DNA of 64,000 nt from Lineus longissimus (lineage: Eukaryota; Nemertea; Pilidiophora; Heteronemertea; Lineidae): NCBI RefSeq assembly GCF_910592395.1, contig NC_088317.1, positions 8,124,001 to 8,188,000 on the forward strand. Direction: 5' to 3'. Made by a program: the position numbers and the translations under genes. The notes under the pieces are model-generated. The model made no database searches, was not told where the DNA came from, and saw nothing but the letters and a program-made list of their open reading frames with translations. This document shows positions 10,733 through 21,175 of the stretch, piece by piece (position 1 is the stretch's first letter; every line of letters begins with the position of its first letter).

Positions 10733-13700
10733 CTAGTCATCCAAATTGTCTGTCTTCTTAAGCTTTCCTGTTCCCTTTTTCTGATTCGATCCGCACACCT
10801 CGGCTCCCTTCTTCTTCAGTTCTGGATGGTTGTGAGTATGGTGCTCTTTTAGGATAGAAGCATACTTTTGAAGTTTGTTCGAAACTGCACAGTTAATCCT
10901 CTGAATTCTGTTAATTTCTGCATGGATTGACTCGCCGCCTTGTTCCCCCATCAGACCCATACCAAAGCCCCATAACTTTATCCATGCAACAACATGGTCT
11001 TCAAGAAAATGAAGCTTTGGGAAGATTCTTCCTTTGAGTCGTCTTCGGTAGAAATTCAGATATTTCTGAATGCACACTTCTGAAAAAAACAAGGTTTTAT
11101 TCTTATGAATGTTATAATCTATACTGAAATCAAAATCGCAATGATTCAATGAATATCAAACACAGTAAATTAACTGACTCATCAAAATGATGTAAGTATT
11201 TACCGATCATCTGTATCTCGTCTTCAGGGACTGGCTTGGCGTGGCCAACCTTCTCATGAACTTCAGAAAGCAAGGAATTCAGGGTGTTGAATTTTTCAGC
11301 AATAACTTCAGCCTTTTGGTTAATGTCAGCGTCACCACTTAGTTCTGCTGTTTTTTCCATAAGACTTGTTCCTAGATCTTCAAAGACTACAGGCTAAAAG
11401 AAACGAAAGAATAATATTAATTACTTTACCATTTAGGTTATATTAAGGAGTGTAAGAAATTTAAATCCATTGATATCAGTGTGATGGGCTTACCTTGAGG
11501 TAATGTGCGCAGTGATTTCCAATCAAGCTTTTCCCATGATAGGCTTGTCTGCAGATATTGTGTCGGTTCAGCACGACATCCAGCTCTGATGCCACCTTCC
11601 CTGTTCCTTTATGTAACACAGCAGTTTTTTGCAAGTCTGTCTTTTCTTTTTCCTGAAAAAAAGATGCCGGTACATGGTGAAAATATATTGGAAATTGTTA
11701 TTGAATACACCCAACCTGGTACTGTTTCTCAATGAACTAACAATGAAACTGTTTGTATACTCACAAGCTTTTCTATTCTTTTTTCTAATGATCTTTTGTC
11801 TCCAGTTTGCTGAGCAAGCTGTCCTATTGTGGTATTCTCATCATACTGTTCAAGAACAGCTTTCTTCCGGCTGATTCTGCTTTCTAATTTCTGTAAGCGC
11901 CTTACACTCTCAACATAGGTGGCATAAAGGCCTTCCTCATTGGTAAGACCACCATGCCTGGCCTGGTCTTCTGCAATTAGCAGATCGAGGGTGTGGCATT
12001 CCTCTTCTAGCATTTCATGGTGCTTCTTAACAACACCCAGCAGAATGTGGAGGTAGGGGACACACACCTAAAAAAGAACAAAATGCTTGCAGGTAAAATG
12101 AATAACCAATAATAAAGTTTTTTTATGAAATTAAATGTGTTAAGCATTTGTTTCAAGTCATTGAAGTGAAACTGATCCCTTACCTGGTTTAAACGAATAC
12201 CAATTAGTTTTTCATTGATGACATTGTTGTAGTTTTTGGCATCTTTTATCATCCCCTTTCCTTCATTCAAGAATCGACGGTGATCACGAGTTAATGTGTG
12301 CTTTGATCGTTTTGCTGCATGTCCTCTTGCACCCAACGGAGTTGACTGGTCACTTCACACCAAAGGCAGGGATGACGACCTAAAAATCAGATTGGCAACT
12401 TCTGATTGTTTCATATGATACATAATATAGAAATATATAAGTGTTTTGACAGCATACAATGTAGAAAATACAACATATTGTTTTGCTTACCAGATGCTCC
12501 GCTTAGCCCGTAAACCTTAGTTAAAAACTCGTAGTCGCCAAAAGGAACATTCTGATTTCCTTGTCGCTGAAAGTAAAAAAGAATACTATCAAAAAACATG
12601 CCAGATTTTGCCCGAAACGGAGGGAGCTTGGGTAAAAACTGAGTGCTACTAGTAAAGGTATAATATAAATTAAAAAGAAATATAGTCGAAATAAGGACCT
12701 ACCTCCATGCAGAGAGTCGCAGATTTTTTAGGTCTTCCTTGAACCTGTCAAAGGCTATCTGCAAGTTCGTGTAACTGTCGCTGCCTTCATAATAGCAATA
12801 TACAGTTGTATTTGCAGCAGCATTTGGGTTCTCCACATTTGCTATTTGGAACTCTAGCTTGACTGTGTCCCCTCCCTTATCACCGCCAATCTTTAACCAA
12901 ATCTCATCTTTTGGCATGTTTCCATGCCACCTCAAATTACCAAGCCTGCAAAATAGACATACTACCGTTACAAGTACCAAAGTGTGTGATGAAATTGAGA
13001 AGTTAAATGGCAAAAAGAGGAACTTTCAATTTGCAGGGAAATGGATAATTATGCTGGGACTTACTTAAGATGGGCATCCAAGTGATCACAGACCAAGTTT
13101 TCCAGGCTAACTGCATATGCGTATGGAGCCTTCCTTAGGGTGTAACCACCAATGCTGTCGGGAGAATGGTCATCTCTCACTTGGAACAAAACCATCTCTG
13201 CACGGATGTTGTCACCTACAAGTGATTTCTGTAAATCTCTTGCCGCCCCTTCGCCTTCATATTTGACCCCTATTGCTTTGAAAAACCTGTAGAGAATAAA
13301 ATAAGAAACATGTATTCTGAACAATATTTATATTTTAAACAAACTCTAACTTTCAGAAATTCGGAAAACGATGCTATTATAAACTGATCATACTTTTTTA
13401 ACTTTCTTGACCGTCTCCAAGAAAGACCAACCGTCGATTTCATTGCCAATTGCAGATGTCTTTCCAATTTGGCGACTTTAAGTCCTGCATGGTCTAGTAT
13501 TAGCTGCTTCGATATTTTGGTCTTGACACGGAGCTCTCTTCCAAGTTGCAGAAGAGACTTCCCTCCACTGACGAACTTGCGTGTTTTTTCAATCTCTCTT
13601 GATTGCAAACGTTTTATAGGAGAAGATACCTTGTCAGTTGGCTTGCGAGGTTTGATGTGTTTGTTAAAACACATCGGCTGTAATCAGGATGAATCAACTT

Positions 13701-14916
13701 GTAAATAGTATTTTGACTATTGGTACTCGCAGAGTTTCAAATCAACAGACTGAATTGGGTACTTGAGAAAATTTGAAATAACATTTTCATGAACAAAAAG
13801 GAATTATACATACCTGGCCTCCAGTTTTACACACTAGAAATTTCTTGTTGGCAGATGACTGGAGTTTCCTGCGGACAAGGCTAGTCAACAGGCATTCTTC
13901 CTCCGGACCTAGTGGTGTTGTCTTTGCTTGTCCATGGAGGAATGCTATTCTAGGTTGTGGTTCTGCCATGACAGGAGTGTGTGGTTCTGGCATGTCAGGT
14001 TGTGCTTGTGGTTCTGGCATGTCAGGTTCTTGTGGGTCTGGCATGTCAGGTTCGGGAATGTGTGCAGGAGTGGATGGCGGAGTAGAAATTTGTGGAAAAC
14101 CAAGAATGCTGTCATTTTCAGGGGTTTTCTTGCACTCATGTTTTTGAATATGATTCAGGTTATTTTGAACACCACAGAGTTTACATTGTACTTTCAAGTG
14201 CAATACCTGTCAGGAACCGATTTAATATCACAGAAACTAATTTTACTTTTACAATCAGGGCAACTGATTGTACTGAGCCTTGCGTTGCAAAACAAAACGC
14301 TTAAACAAGATGAACAAAATACATGCTGGCATGGGGTTATGACTGACTGGGGGTGATATATGTTCGAACACACACAGCAAATAAAAGTAGAACTTAATTC
14401 CTCTGATAAACCGACAATTTCATATTCACCTAACAGGGGAATACGTTGTTCATGAGCTGGAAATAAATGCTGAAAAATCCCATCTGCTGCATCTTCTAGA
14501 ACAAAGTCTAGTTTCTTCTTACTGGGTCGCCCTGCTTTCTTTTTTTCTCTCGCATTACACCCACCCCTTTTATAAATAGCAACTTTGACACAGACTTTAC
14601 ATGACTCCTCAGTTGGAAGGAATGGAGTGAATAACCGCTCATTATCAGCAGCCAAAACTCTCTGCTCTGCAACTACAGATGAATCTGGTGAATATTTCTT
14701 CATGAAGATATAGCACAGCATGCACAATTTATCTGGGTGTTGCCCTGCAACGTCACACCGAATATCTAAACACCAGGTGGAAGAAATCCCTCCTACATAG
14801 TTATTGCACAAAAGAGGTGACTTTCTTTTCTGAACTTGACTTGGTGATTGTGCTGGTCTCAGACATATTCTGCACACCCTATTAATATTGTTCAAATGAG
14901 TAATTTGATCGTGCAT
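10733..14916 (-). pseudogene. Multi-exon transposase with RAG1-like N-terminal zinc domains, decayed
   Basis: Translation starts at the ATG at 14916. Residues 15-109 hold CxxC pairs (15/18, 65/68, 106/109), followed by a basic GRPSKKK stretch and a C3HC4 RING finger (C180, C183, C196, H198, C201, C204, C219, C222). A C2H2-like finger (CKLC...H...H) comes next, in the next frame. The same order occurs in the N-terminal region of RAG1. Downstream exons show consensus junctions: a donor after 13815 (GTATGT), an acceptor near 13678, a donor GTAAGT near 13067, and others at 12920, 12703, 12367, 12185, 12068, 11655, 11395 and 11082. They encode a KIGGDKGGD block, GRHPCLWC and the C-terminal GEQGGESIH motif, plausible parts of the DDE core. 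One-base frame changes near 14196 and 12340 indicate inactivation. It would have moved its own element. Confidence 0.72.
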
Positions 14917-15527
14917 GGTGAAAAAGGGGTTAAAATGACATATTACAATGCAATGATATCAAAATAATGCATGCAACAAACAATGAAACAACAAAAAGAA
15001 AACATATCAACATGAAATCAAGCTTAAAGAAAAGGAAAAGACACAAAATTTACAAGAGTAGTGAAAAATCTACTTACAGGTACCTTGACAATGGGTGTTC
15101 AAAATAACCTTGAATTCATGAAATATCCAAATCCTAACAGACTAATGCTGATATATTCCGAAATTTGAGGATATCCTTTATTGAATAAAAGAAACAAAAT
15201 TGGCCTCAGAACCAGAGAACCCCCCAAAATTTTATGCTAGATTATCCACTTTCATGAGGAAACCACACATAATCCAATGCTACAGTCATGCCACGTGTAA
15301 ACCACTTTTAAGAATGAGAAGCAAGAAAAGAATTTGACCTTAATGATCAGATATGTGATACGGGAAGCAGTAAACAAGAAAACACAAAGTTCACTTAGAG
15401 ACAAACATTTATTAGTCATTAGAAGTGGCAGACCTCACACTATTCTATTCATGGCCGCCATTTTGAAACAAAGGTATTGCCAAGGAGATGACAGTGACCC
15501 CGTTTCCGCTGATGATTATCACTGCTG

Positions 15528-15576
15528 TGGCCTAGAAAACTAAAACACACAATTTGTGGTGATTTGAACCGCCGTG
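15528..15576 (-). repeat. Terminal inverted repeat of the nested transposon, right
   Basis: Inverted match to 9777-9814, about 12 bases longer because of an internal AAATCACCACAA-like block. It ends ...TTGAACCGCCGTG and is followed by the second TGAT. Confidence 0.8.
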
Positions 15577-17013
15577 TGATACCAACATCTTACTTACTTT
15601 TGAGAAAGCAATACGAGGTGGAATTTCGGGTGTTATGGGAACAAGACATGTCAAGGCAGATGAACACCACAAACTACTCTACGTAGACGCAAACAATCTT
15701 TACGGATGGTCCATGATGGAACCTCAACCCTATGGTAGTTTTGAAATGATAGATATTGATCCACTTAACATGAATGTTATCAGTAAAGAGCAGATTATGG
15801 CAATTCCAAGTGATAGTGAAGTAGGCTACTTCTTAGAGGTTGATTTGGAGTATCCAGGAAATATTAAATTTAAGTCAAGGAACTTTCCATTCTGTCCCGA
15901 ATCTCTCTTTATTGAAGATGATGAATTAAGTCCTTACCAGAGAGAGTTACTGGGCGATGATAAAATATCAAATGTAGAGAAACTAATACTAACACAAAAG
16001 GATAAAACTAATTACATAGTGCATTACAGAATGCTACAATTTTACCTCAAGCACGGAATGGTACTTAAGAGGGTTCATTCGGTGATATGTTTTAAACAAT
16101 CAAAGTGGTTAGCACCATACATTGATTTTAATACTAAAAGACGTATGGATTCTAAGACTGATTTTGAGAAAGACTATTTCAAGCTCATGAATAATGCTTT
16201 CTACGGAAAGACTTGTGAGAATGTAAGGAACAGGGTGGAAATAGAATTGGTAACGGACGGGGAGAGAGCCAGGAGTGTAATGGCCAATCCCAGGTTTTCA
16301 TCGATATGCGTATTTGACGAACAGAATGCTGCTATTAGCATGAGGAAAACATCAATGAAATTCAACAAACCAATCTACATAGGAGCTTCAGTACTTGAAT
16401 TGTCTAATTATTAATGTATGAATTCTATTATGAAGTTCTTCAACCGTACTTGGTGAGAAAAATATTGAACTACTGTATCTAGATACAGATTCCTTTGTAC
16501 TTAACATTAATACTGATGACTTAACTAAAGACTTAAAGGAGTTGAAACACTATTTTGACTTCAGTAATTATCAAAAAAAAAACCCCACTCTATGACACCA
16601 GTAAGAAGAAGGTGCCAGGTTATTTCAAGGATGAGTTAGGAGGAGTCGAGATGACTGAATTCATTGCCCTGAGAAGTAAGATGTACGCTTACAGGACCAA
16701 GACTCTGTCTGGAGAGCAAGGCTCGACAAAAGATTACGATTCTAAGAAATTAAAGGGCATTGCCAAGAATGTAGTAAAGAGAGATATCTCATTTGATGAC
16801 TATGTTGATTGTCTTGAAAAGAGTATGTCATTTTACCACAAGATGAGACACTTAAGATCAGATAAACACCAAATCTATTTGGAAGAAGTTGACAAAAAAA
16901 GCCTCAGTCCTTTTGATGATAAGAGGTTCATACTTGAAGATGGAATAAGATCGTTACCATTTGGAATGTATTATGAAGGCTACATAGATTACAGCGATTC
17001 AAACTTCGCTTGA
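15577..17013 (+). pseudogene. Protein-primed DNA polymerase B, C-terminal half
   Basis: The polymerase frame resumes directly at the right target duplication. It shows palm motif A (DANNLYGW, about 15684-15707), motif B (KLMNNAFYGKT, about 16183-16214) and the catalytic DTDS of motif C (about 16480-16491). One-base frame changes occur near 16408, near 16450 and within or beside a run of ten A near 16573-16582, so three separate frames are needed to cover the domain. The last frame ends at 17013. All catalytic motifs are still readable, but the gene is inactive. The convergent minus-strand genes begin just beyond its end. Confidence 0.9.
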
Positions 17014-17027
17014 GTGCAAAATCTTTA

Positions 17028-17123
17028 TTAAACTAATGAATATGGTGGCGCTGATGGTAGTGGCACTGGCAGAAATTCACCCCTAACACCGAAGTCATGG
17101 TGATAGTGATAGTGATACACCAT
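17028..17123 (-). CDS. Possible 31-residue small protein, unrecognised
   Basis: A short minus-strand frame begins ATG at 17123 with a His/Tyr-rich start (MVYHYHYHHDFGV) and a Pro-rich end. An AATAAA hexamer on the minus strand overlaps the stop at about 17025-17030 and could serve as the polyadenylation signal of the minus-strand gene series. Coding status is uncertain; it may simply be 3' untranslated sequence of the gene at 17156-17815. Confidence 0.2.
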   Translation of the reverse strand: MVYHYHYHHDFGVRGEFLPVPLPSAPPYSLV

Positions 17124-17155
17124 ATTAGTATTAGGACTATTTAGTCCTGTTTGAT

Positions 17156-17815
17156 TTACTGTGACTTCAGTTTCTCTATCATCTTTGTTTGTGCCAGTTT
17201 TTTTCCTTCTTCTAAAAAAGTCTTCTTTAAAGATTCCACATCAACAGCTGAACTTGCCTCCCTCCGTTTTTTTCTGATGGAATTTTTCATAGCAATGTAT
17301 TTTTCCTTTTCTTTGAGAATCAAGGTTAACTCATCTGTTGAAATGTGCGAATCACTCATGGCCTTACTTACCAAGTCATTGATGGAGTTAAGTTTTGAAA
17401 TTGCCAACATTCCAATCTTCTCATGTTTTTCAATTTTCTTCAGGATATCTTTTTTCTTCCAACTTAGGGCTGAGGAGATAATGGCGCTACCAATGGTCAC
17501 TCCACCAAGTGCAAAACCTATCGGTGCTGTGATGACACCAGCCAGTGCAGACACACCAACTGAGCCAGCCGCAACGCTTACAAAATTAAGACTATGACTA
17601 ATGCCAGTAATTACGCTAAATGCTTTTTTGTACTTTGAAAATATCTTTCTTCTAAATTCAATCTCGCTTTCTAAGAAACTCTTAACATCACATATTTGTT
17701 GTAGTCTGAAAGCCTGAGGGTTACTTTCTGTATGCTTTTCAGACCTTTCATAGTTTAATTGACTTTCAGAGTTTAAATTACTTAAATCTGGATAAACCTT
17801 GTTGTCTCCATCCAT
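17156..17815 (-). CDS. Conserved Polinton hydrophobic protein with two membrane segments, function unknown
   Basis: This is an intact 219-residue frame starting at TATTAAATGG. The middle (about 70-115) is Gly/Ala/Ile/Val-rich and could form two membrane-spanning helices. It is preceded by FLESEIEFRRKIFSKYKKAF and followed by a charged helical region with KHEKIGMLAISKLNSI and DELTLILKEKEKY patterns. I recognise this arrangement as a widespread Polinton protein without assigned role. A structural or membrane-interacting function is inference. The Lys-rich C-terminus is coiled-coil-like. The start overlaps the end of the upstream gene (17778-18089) by about 38 bases. Confidence 0.65.
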   Translation of the reverse strand: MDGDNKVYPDLSNLNSESQLNYERSEKHTESNPQAFRLQQICDVKSFLESEIEFRRKIFSKYKKAFSVITGISHSLNFVSVAAGSVGVSALAGVITAPIGFALGGVTIGSAIISSALSWKKKDILKKIEKHEKIGMLAISKLNSINDLVSKAMSDSHISTDELTLILKEKEKYIAMKNSIRKKRREASSAVDVESLKKTFLEEGKKLAQTKMIEKLKSQ

Positions 17816-18089
17816 TTAATAAGTGGGAATAACTAGAATTAGTTGTTCTGACATTTCTAGTGTTTAGTGTTGATCTTGCAGACGCTACAGGTTTTTGAAG
17901 TACCTTAAATTTTAAAGGTTTTTCTGGCCCAGCAGGTTTTTCTGACCCAGCAGACCCAGCAGGTTTTAAAGGTTTTTCGGGACCAGACTCCAACTTTGAC
18001 TCTACTTCTGTATCTAATTCTCTATGAAATCGTTCTAATCTTTCTTTCCAATTACGTGGGCGTTTTGTGTAACCCCAAGTTCTATTCAT
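17778..18089 (-). CDS. Small basic Pro/Lys-rich protein, unrecognised
   Basis: The frame encodes 103 residues from an ATG at 18089 in AATAAATG. The N-terminus is rich in aromatic and basic residues (MNRTWGYTKRPRNWKERLERF). The centre has repeated GPEKPLKP-like units (about 36-60) and the C-terminus is Ser/Arg-rich. No domain is evident. Its position, basic charge and disorder would suit a DNA-condensing or core protein, but that is speculation. It overlaps the next gene on the same strand. Confidence 0.45.
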   Translation of the reverse strand: MNRTWGYTKRPRNWKERLERFHRELDTEVESKLESGPEKPLKPAGSAGSEKPAGPEKPLKFKVLQKPVASARSTLNTRNVRTTNSSYSHLLNGWRQQGLSRFK

Positions 18090-18116
18090 TTATTCAGATG
18101 AAGATAAAGATGAAAA

Positions 18117-18899
18117 TTAATTAAGTAGAAGGATATCGTTAAATTCTGGGTTATCCCAAAAATACCGGTTTGTTATCCTTCTCCACTCGTTTATCACGTT
18201 TTGGTCTCGATAGTCAAACCAGTTTTCATTACGCTTATTGACCATAAAGTTAAATGAGCGGTCCAATTGCTCTTTGAAAATACTCAAATCGACTGTGGAA
18301 CTCTTCTGCCTGTTTTGTGTTTTAGACATTGGTCGAATGTTAAACCAAGCAAAGCACAGTTCAGGTTTATCTTTGAATTCCTTGATTGGTAAGACATGAT
18401 CCAACTCTTCTTCTACTATTGGAGATAGACTCCTCTGGTACTCTAACCACTGTGAGAAGAAACTGTCTGTACATCCTAGATTGAATGATGAATTACCAGT
18501 ACACTCTCCCTTAGAAATGCGGTTAAGACCGACCCTAATTTTGTGTCTGTCTCTATTACCATTTTGGTCAAGGTAATCCTTTTTGTAATATGAATTAAAA
18601 CATGATCTACAGTTACCTCTATTTCCATTTTTACCAAATTCACCATCACTTAGTAATTTATTTTCATAACATTTATTACATCCCTTGATTTCAGTTGAAC
18701 CACATTCTTTACAGTAATCAAGTAGTTTATTACGTCTGTTCTTTTCAAATTCACTTTCAGGTTTTGTTACATCGCACTTAACACATTTAAATGTAGGCCC
18801 TGAAACTACTGGTTGATACTGATTAACAGGATACTGATTAACAGGATACTGATTAACATTGACAGTACCATAATAGTTCACTGTTGTTTGTCCTTCCAT
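18117..18899 (-). CDS. HNH-type endonuclease with zinc-knuckle N-terminus
   Basis: This is an intact 260-residue frame. Residues 16-29 hold three NQYPV-type repeats. Residues 39-100 contain four CxxC pairs (39/42, 63/66, 74/77, 97/100), suggesting two zinc-binding modules. The C-terminal half has the HNH-like core with LDHVLPIKEF (D167, H168), then CFAWFNIRP (N187) and TQNRQKSS (N196). This is the usual DH...N...N/H layout of HNH nucleases. Endonucleases are recurrent accessory genes in Polintons and related viruses. A role in DNA processing or homing is possible. The ATG is preceded by CAAATGG rather than the commoner TAAATGG. Confidence 0.65.
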   Translation of the reverse strand: MEGQTTVNYYGTVNVNQYPVNQYPVNQYQPVVSGPTFKCVKCDVTKPESEFEKNRRNKLLDYCKECGSTEIKGCNKCYENKLLSDGEFGKNGNRGNCRSCFNSYYKKDYLDQNGNRDRHKIRVGLNRISKGECTGNSSFNLGCTDSFFSQWLEYQRSLSPIVEEELDHVLPIKEFKDKPELCFAWFNIRPMSKTQNRQKSSTVDLSIFKEQLDRSFNFMVNKRNENWFDYRDQNVINEWRRITNRYFWDNPEFNDILLLN

Positions 18900-18976
18900 T
18901 TGACTCTCAATTTAAAGGATAAAATCTTTTTAAATTATGTTTTTTTTAGTCTTTTAGGCTTTTAGACTTTTAGGAT

Positions 18977-20074
18977 TTAGACTTTTAGGCTTTTTATTCC
19001 TGAAATTGGTAACCATTCATTGAATTTATCACTGTATCCCTTCCACTTCACTAATCCATATTTCTTGCCTTTACTGGTCTTGCGCCTCAAGATTTTCTCT
19101 ATCTTGTACTCTAGCTGGTCAGGATTAGGAACATAACTCAATTCCTCTTCATAGAAATATCCTTGAATTTCCTCTTTATGATAATCTTCAAGTTTGTAGA
19201 CGATAGGGTGAGTGAAGATGATCTGTTTGATTTGGAATACTTCCTCAGTGAAGTTGGGCATGTAACCTTTACCGAAAATGGACTTGTACTTTGAAATTCT
19301 TACACTGTCACCTACTTTGTACTTTGGATCACCAAAGGTTTTTTTGAGGTGAAGACCGTAAATATTGTACCACACAGCTCCTTCGTTTTCCATCTTTCTG
19401 GCGTCTACAGGTTTCATACCTATTGATGAGTGAAAAGTGTTGTTGTAGCCACTGACCAAGTCATCCAGTACGTCAATCCACTTGTCTGTCTCCTTAGCAG
19501 TGAAATAACGCCACATTTTTTCTTTAAGAGTCCTGTTGAATCTTCTTATCAGATTTTGCCTTCTTATCAGATTTTGTAGAGAACCATTCGATGTCATTTT
19601 CTGTTAAGAGTTCCTTGAAGTGTTTGTTGTAGAATTATGTACCGTCATCAAACTGGATTTTCGTTGGTTTAGCTTCCTCAAATATCATTTAAATGCATCT
19701 CTGATTTCTTCTCCTCTCTTGCTCTTAACGGCCATAGCCCAAGCATAGCGACTGAATAGGTCAATTACTGTTAAAATGAATCTGAAACCTTTATTCTTAC
19801 TCTCGAGTTTCTGCATGTCAACCAGGTCGGCTTGCCACTGTTGATCGATGTACGATACCATTGTTTTCCTGAAGGTGAATTTCTTAATGGCCGGTTTGTG
19901 TAGTTGGTGAGTTGGTAGTGTTTCTAGAAATTCTTTAACTTCTTTTTGTTTAATAAGTTTACCATCTTCCTTGACCTGTTTCCACATCTTACTCAAAGAA
20001 CTGTAAGCCACGGGACTCTCGGGGTTGTAGTACAAATCCCTTAGATACTGCTGTGTGTCATCCTTTACATCCAT
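18977..20074 (-). pseudogene. Retroviral-type integrase with C-terminal chromodomain, broken
   Basis: The first frame (20074-19685, 129 residues) contains the start of the catalytic core, with WQADLVDMQ carrying the first acidic residue (about 83) and FILTVIDLFSRYAWA. A frame change near 19685 and a TAA at 19635-19637 beside the second catalytic Asp region interrupt it. A short tandem duplication at about 19555-19592 lies where the third catalytic Glu is expected. The last frame (19597-18977) keeps RFNRTLKEKMWRYFT, an SH3-like region and a chromodomain (YKIEKILRRKTSKGK...LVKWKGYSDKFNEWLP). It would insert the element and make the 6-bp duplication. It starts inside a palindrome shared with the divergent ATPase gene. 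Confidence 0.9.
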
Positions 20075-20081
20075 TTAAATG
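20072..20081. promoter_or_regulatory. Palindrome CATTTAAATG holding two divergent start codons
   Basis: The 10-bp perfect palindrome contains the integrase ATG on the minus strand (20074-20072) and the ATPase ATG on the plus strand (20079-20081), separated by four bases. Both genes therefore begin in TTTAAATGG/G contexts. No room exists for separate leaders, so transcription must start within or across the opposite gene, or exactly at the start codon. Confidence 0.6.
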
Positions 20082-20699
20082 GGTGAAGTATTTATTTACG
20101 AGCCGCATAACATGCTAATTTCTGGTGTCACCAATTGTGGTAAGACATATTTTGCCCTTGACCTCTTAGAAAAGGAGTATCGACACAAATTCCAAGACAT
20201 AGTCATTTTCTGTCCAACATATTTCAACAATAAGACATATGACAGGAAATGGATTTACCAAGACAAGAGCGTCTACATAGTTAATCCCGAAGCGGTTGCC
20301 AGTAATTTGGACCTTGTGCTTCAATTTGCTACTCTGACCTTTGCTGGTTCTAACACATTATTCCTAATTGATGACTGTGCTAATTTGAGAGACACAAAAA
20401 AGAAGGTGTCCGAGTCATGTAATCTTGCCTTTTCTGGCAGGCACTACAATCTTACTGTTAGGTTACTAGTTCAGAAGTACAATTCAGTTGTCAAGGACTA
20501 CAGAGAGAACATAAGAATTTTAGTATTATTTTTTAATAAGGATGAATCAGCCATGAAAGATGCCTTAGAAGAAAACAGTGTTATTCCTAAGGAGAAAAGA
20601 CAGTACTACATAGAAGAACTTAAGATGAAAAAAGGATCAAAACTGATCATTAGACTACAACATCCATTTGGATTTACTCTTTCACATCAAAAATCTTAG
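20079..20699 (+). CDS. Genome-packaging ATPase (A32/FtsK-like)
   Basis: This is an intact 206-residue frame. Walker A is GVTNCGKT (residues 16-23), just after the short N-terminal strand. Walker B is LFLIDDC (about 94-100), and GRHYNLTVRLLVQ (about 120-132) follows as sensor-like sequence. Size and motif order match the Polinton/NCLDV packaging ATPase, which pumps DNA into capsids at a unique vertex. It is transcribed opposite to its right-arm neighbours and begins 4 bases from the integrase start. It ends 4 bases into the convergent gene at 20696-21154. It is one of the core genes left undamaged. Confidence 0.88.
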   Translation: MGEVFIYEPHNMLISGVTNCGKTYFALDLLEKEYRHKFQDIVIFCPTYFNNKTYDRKWIYQDKSVYIVNPEAVASNLDLVLQFATLTFAGSNTLFLIDDCANLRDTKKKVSESCNLAFSGRHYNLTVRLLVQKYNSVVKDYRENIRILVLFFNKDESAMKDALEENSVIPKEKRQYYIEELKMKKGSKLIIRLQHPFGFTLSHQKS

Positions 20700-21154
20700 T
20701 CCCGCTTCTCATCAATGGTCTTAGTCTTTCTAACCCTAGTAAAATAATAAATTATTAATCCTAAACCACTAAGTCCTAGGATAATCCATAGGTACTCGTA
20801 TTTCTTCATTTCATCACTAGGTTGGTAATAATCACTTAATTGTGGTCTCTGAGGTAGTACTATAGTTCTATCGGGATGTAAATGATTGTAAACAGTAAGT
20901 GCTGAATCAGTATTGTTAAAATCAATAGAAGCGTCTCTTTCTCTCTTTAATTCAAGATTGACAAAGTCAATAGTACTCTTTCTATGCTCCTCCCATTCGG
21001 TTGAAGCTTTTTGTAATTGCTCCTGAGACAAATCATGTCTTTTCACTTCAGCTTCATAACCGTTTTTATCTAGTGACTTGAAAAGTTAACCAGATCCAGT
21101 AAATGCTAATCCATTGATTATTGCAGATCCAAATAACATGGCAATGCCAGCCAT
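20696..21154 (-). pseudogene. Conserved Polinton single-pass membrane protein, interrupted by a stop
   Basis: From an ATG at 21154 in AATTAAATGG the frame runs 22 codons (MAGIAMLFGSAIINGLAF...), meets TAA at 21086-21088, and then stays open in the same register to 20696. The downstream part is helical with RHDLSQEQLQKASTEWEEHR, then an LSDYYQPSDEMKKYEYLW motif and a C-terminal membrane segment (IILGLSGLGLIIYYFT). I recognise this as a family conserved in many Polintons and of unknown role. The single stop is the only defect seen. The C-terminal anchor plus coiled coil suggests a virion membrane or internal scaffold protein, which is inference. Confidence 0.6.
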
Positions 21155-21175
21155 TTAATTTCAACGAATTTAATT

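Larger units (their letters stand above)
9777..15576 (-). mobile_element. CMC/Chapaev-type DNA transposon nested in the Polinton polymerase gene
   Basis: The element is 5,800 bp, begins CACGGCGGTTCA, ends with the reverse complement of that sequence and is flanked by the 4-bp duplication TGAT. It encodes one spliced minus-strand transposase (10733-14916). The 4-bp target duplication, the CAC...GTG ends and the transposase motifs (GRHPCLWC, LEDHVVAWIKLW...GEQGGESIH) fit the CMC (CACTA-Mirage-Chapaev) superfamily, Chapaev branch. Superfamily assignment is from memory of these features. About 950 bp at 9777-10732 and 660 bp at 14917-15576 look noncoding. Confidence 0.78.

Noticed and set aside
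10733-14916. Host RAG1 gene
   Set aside because: The gene is bounded by transposon termini and a target duplication, and its C-terminal motifs fit a CMC-type transposase, not RAG1 core.
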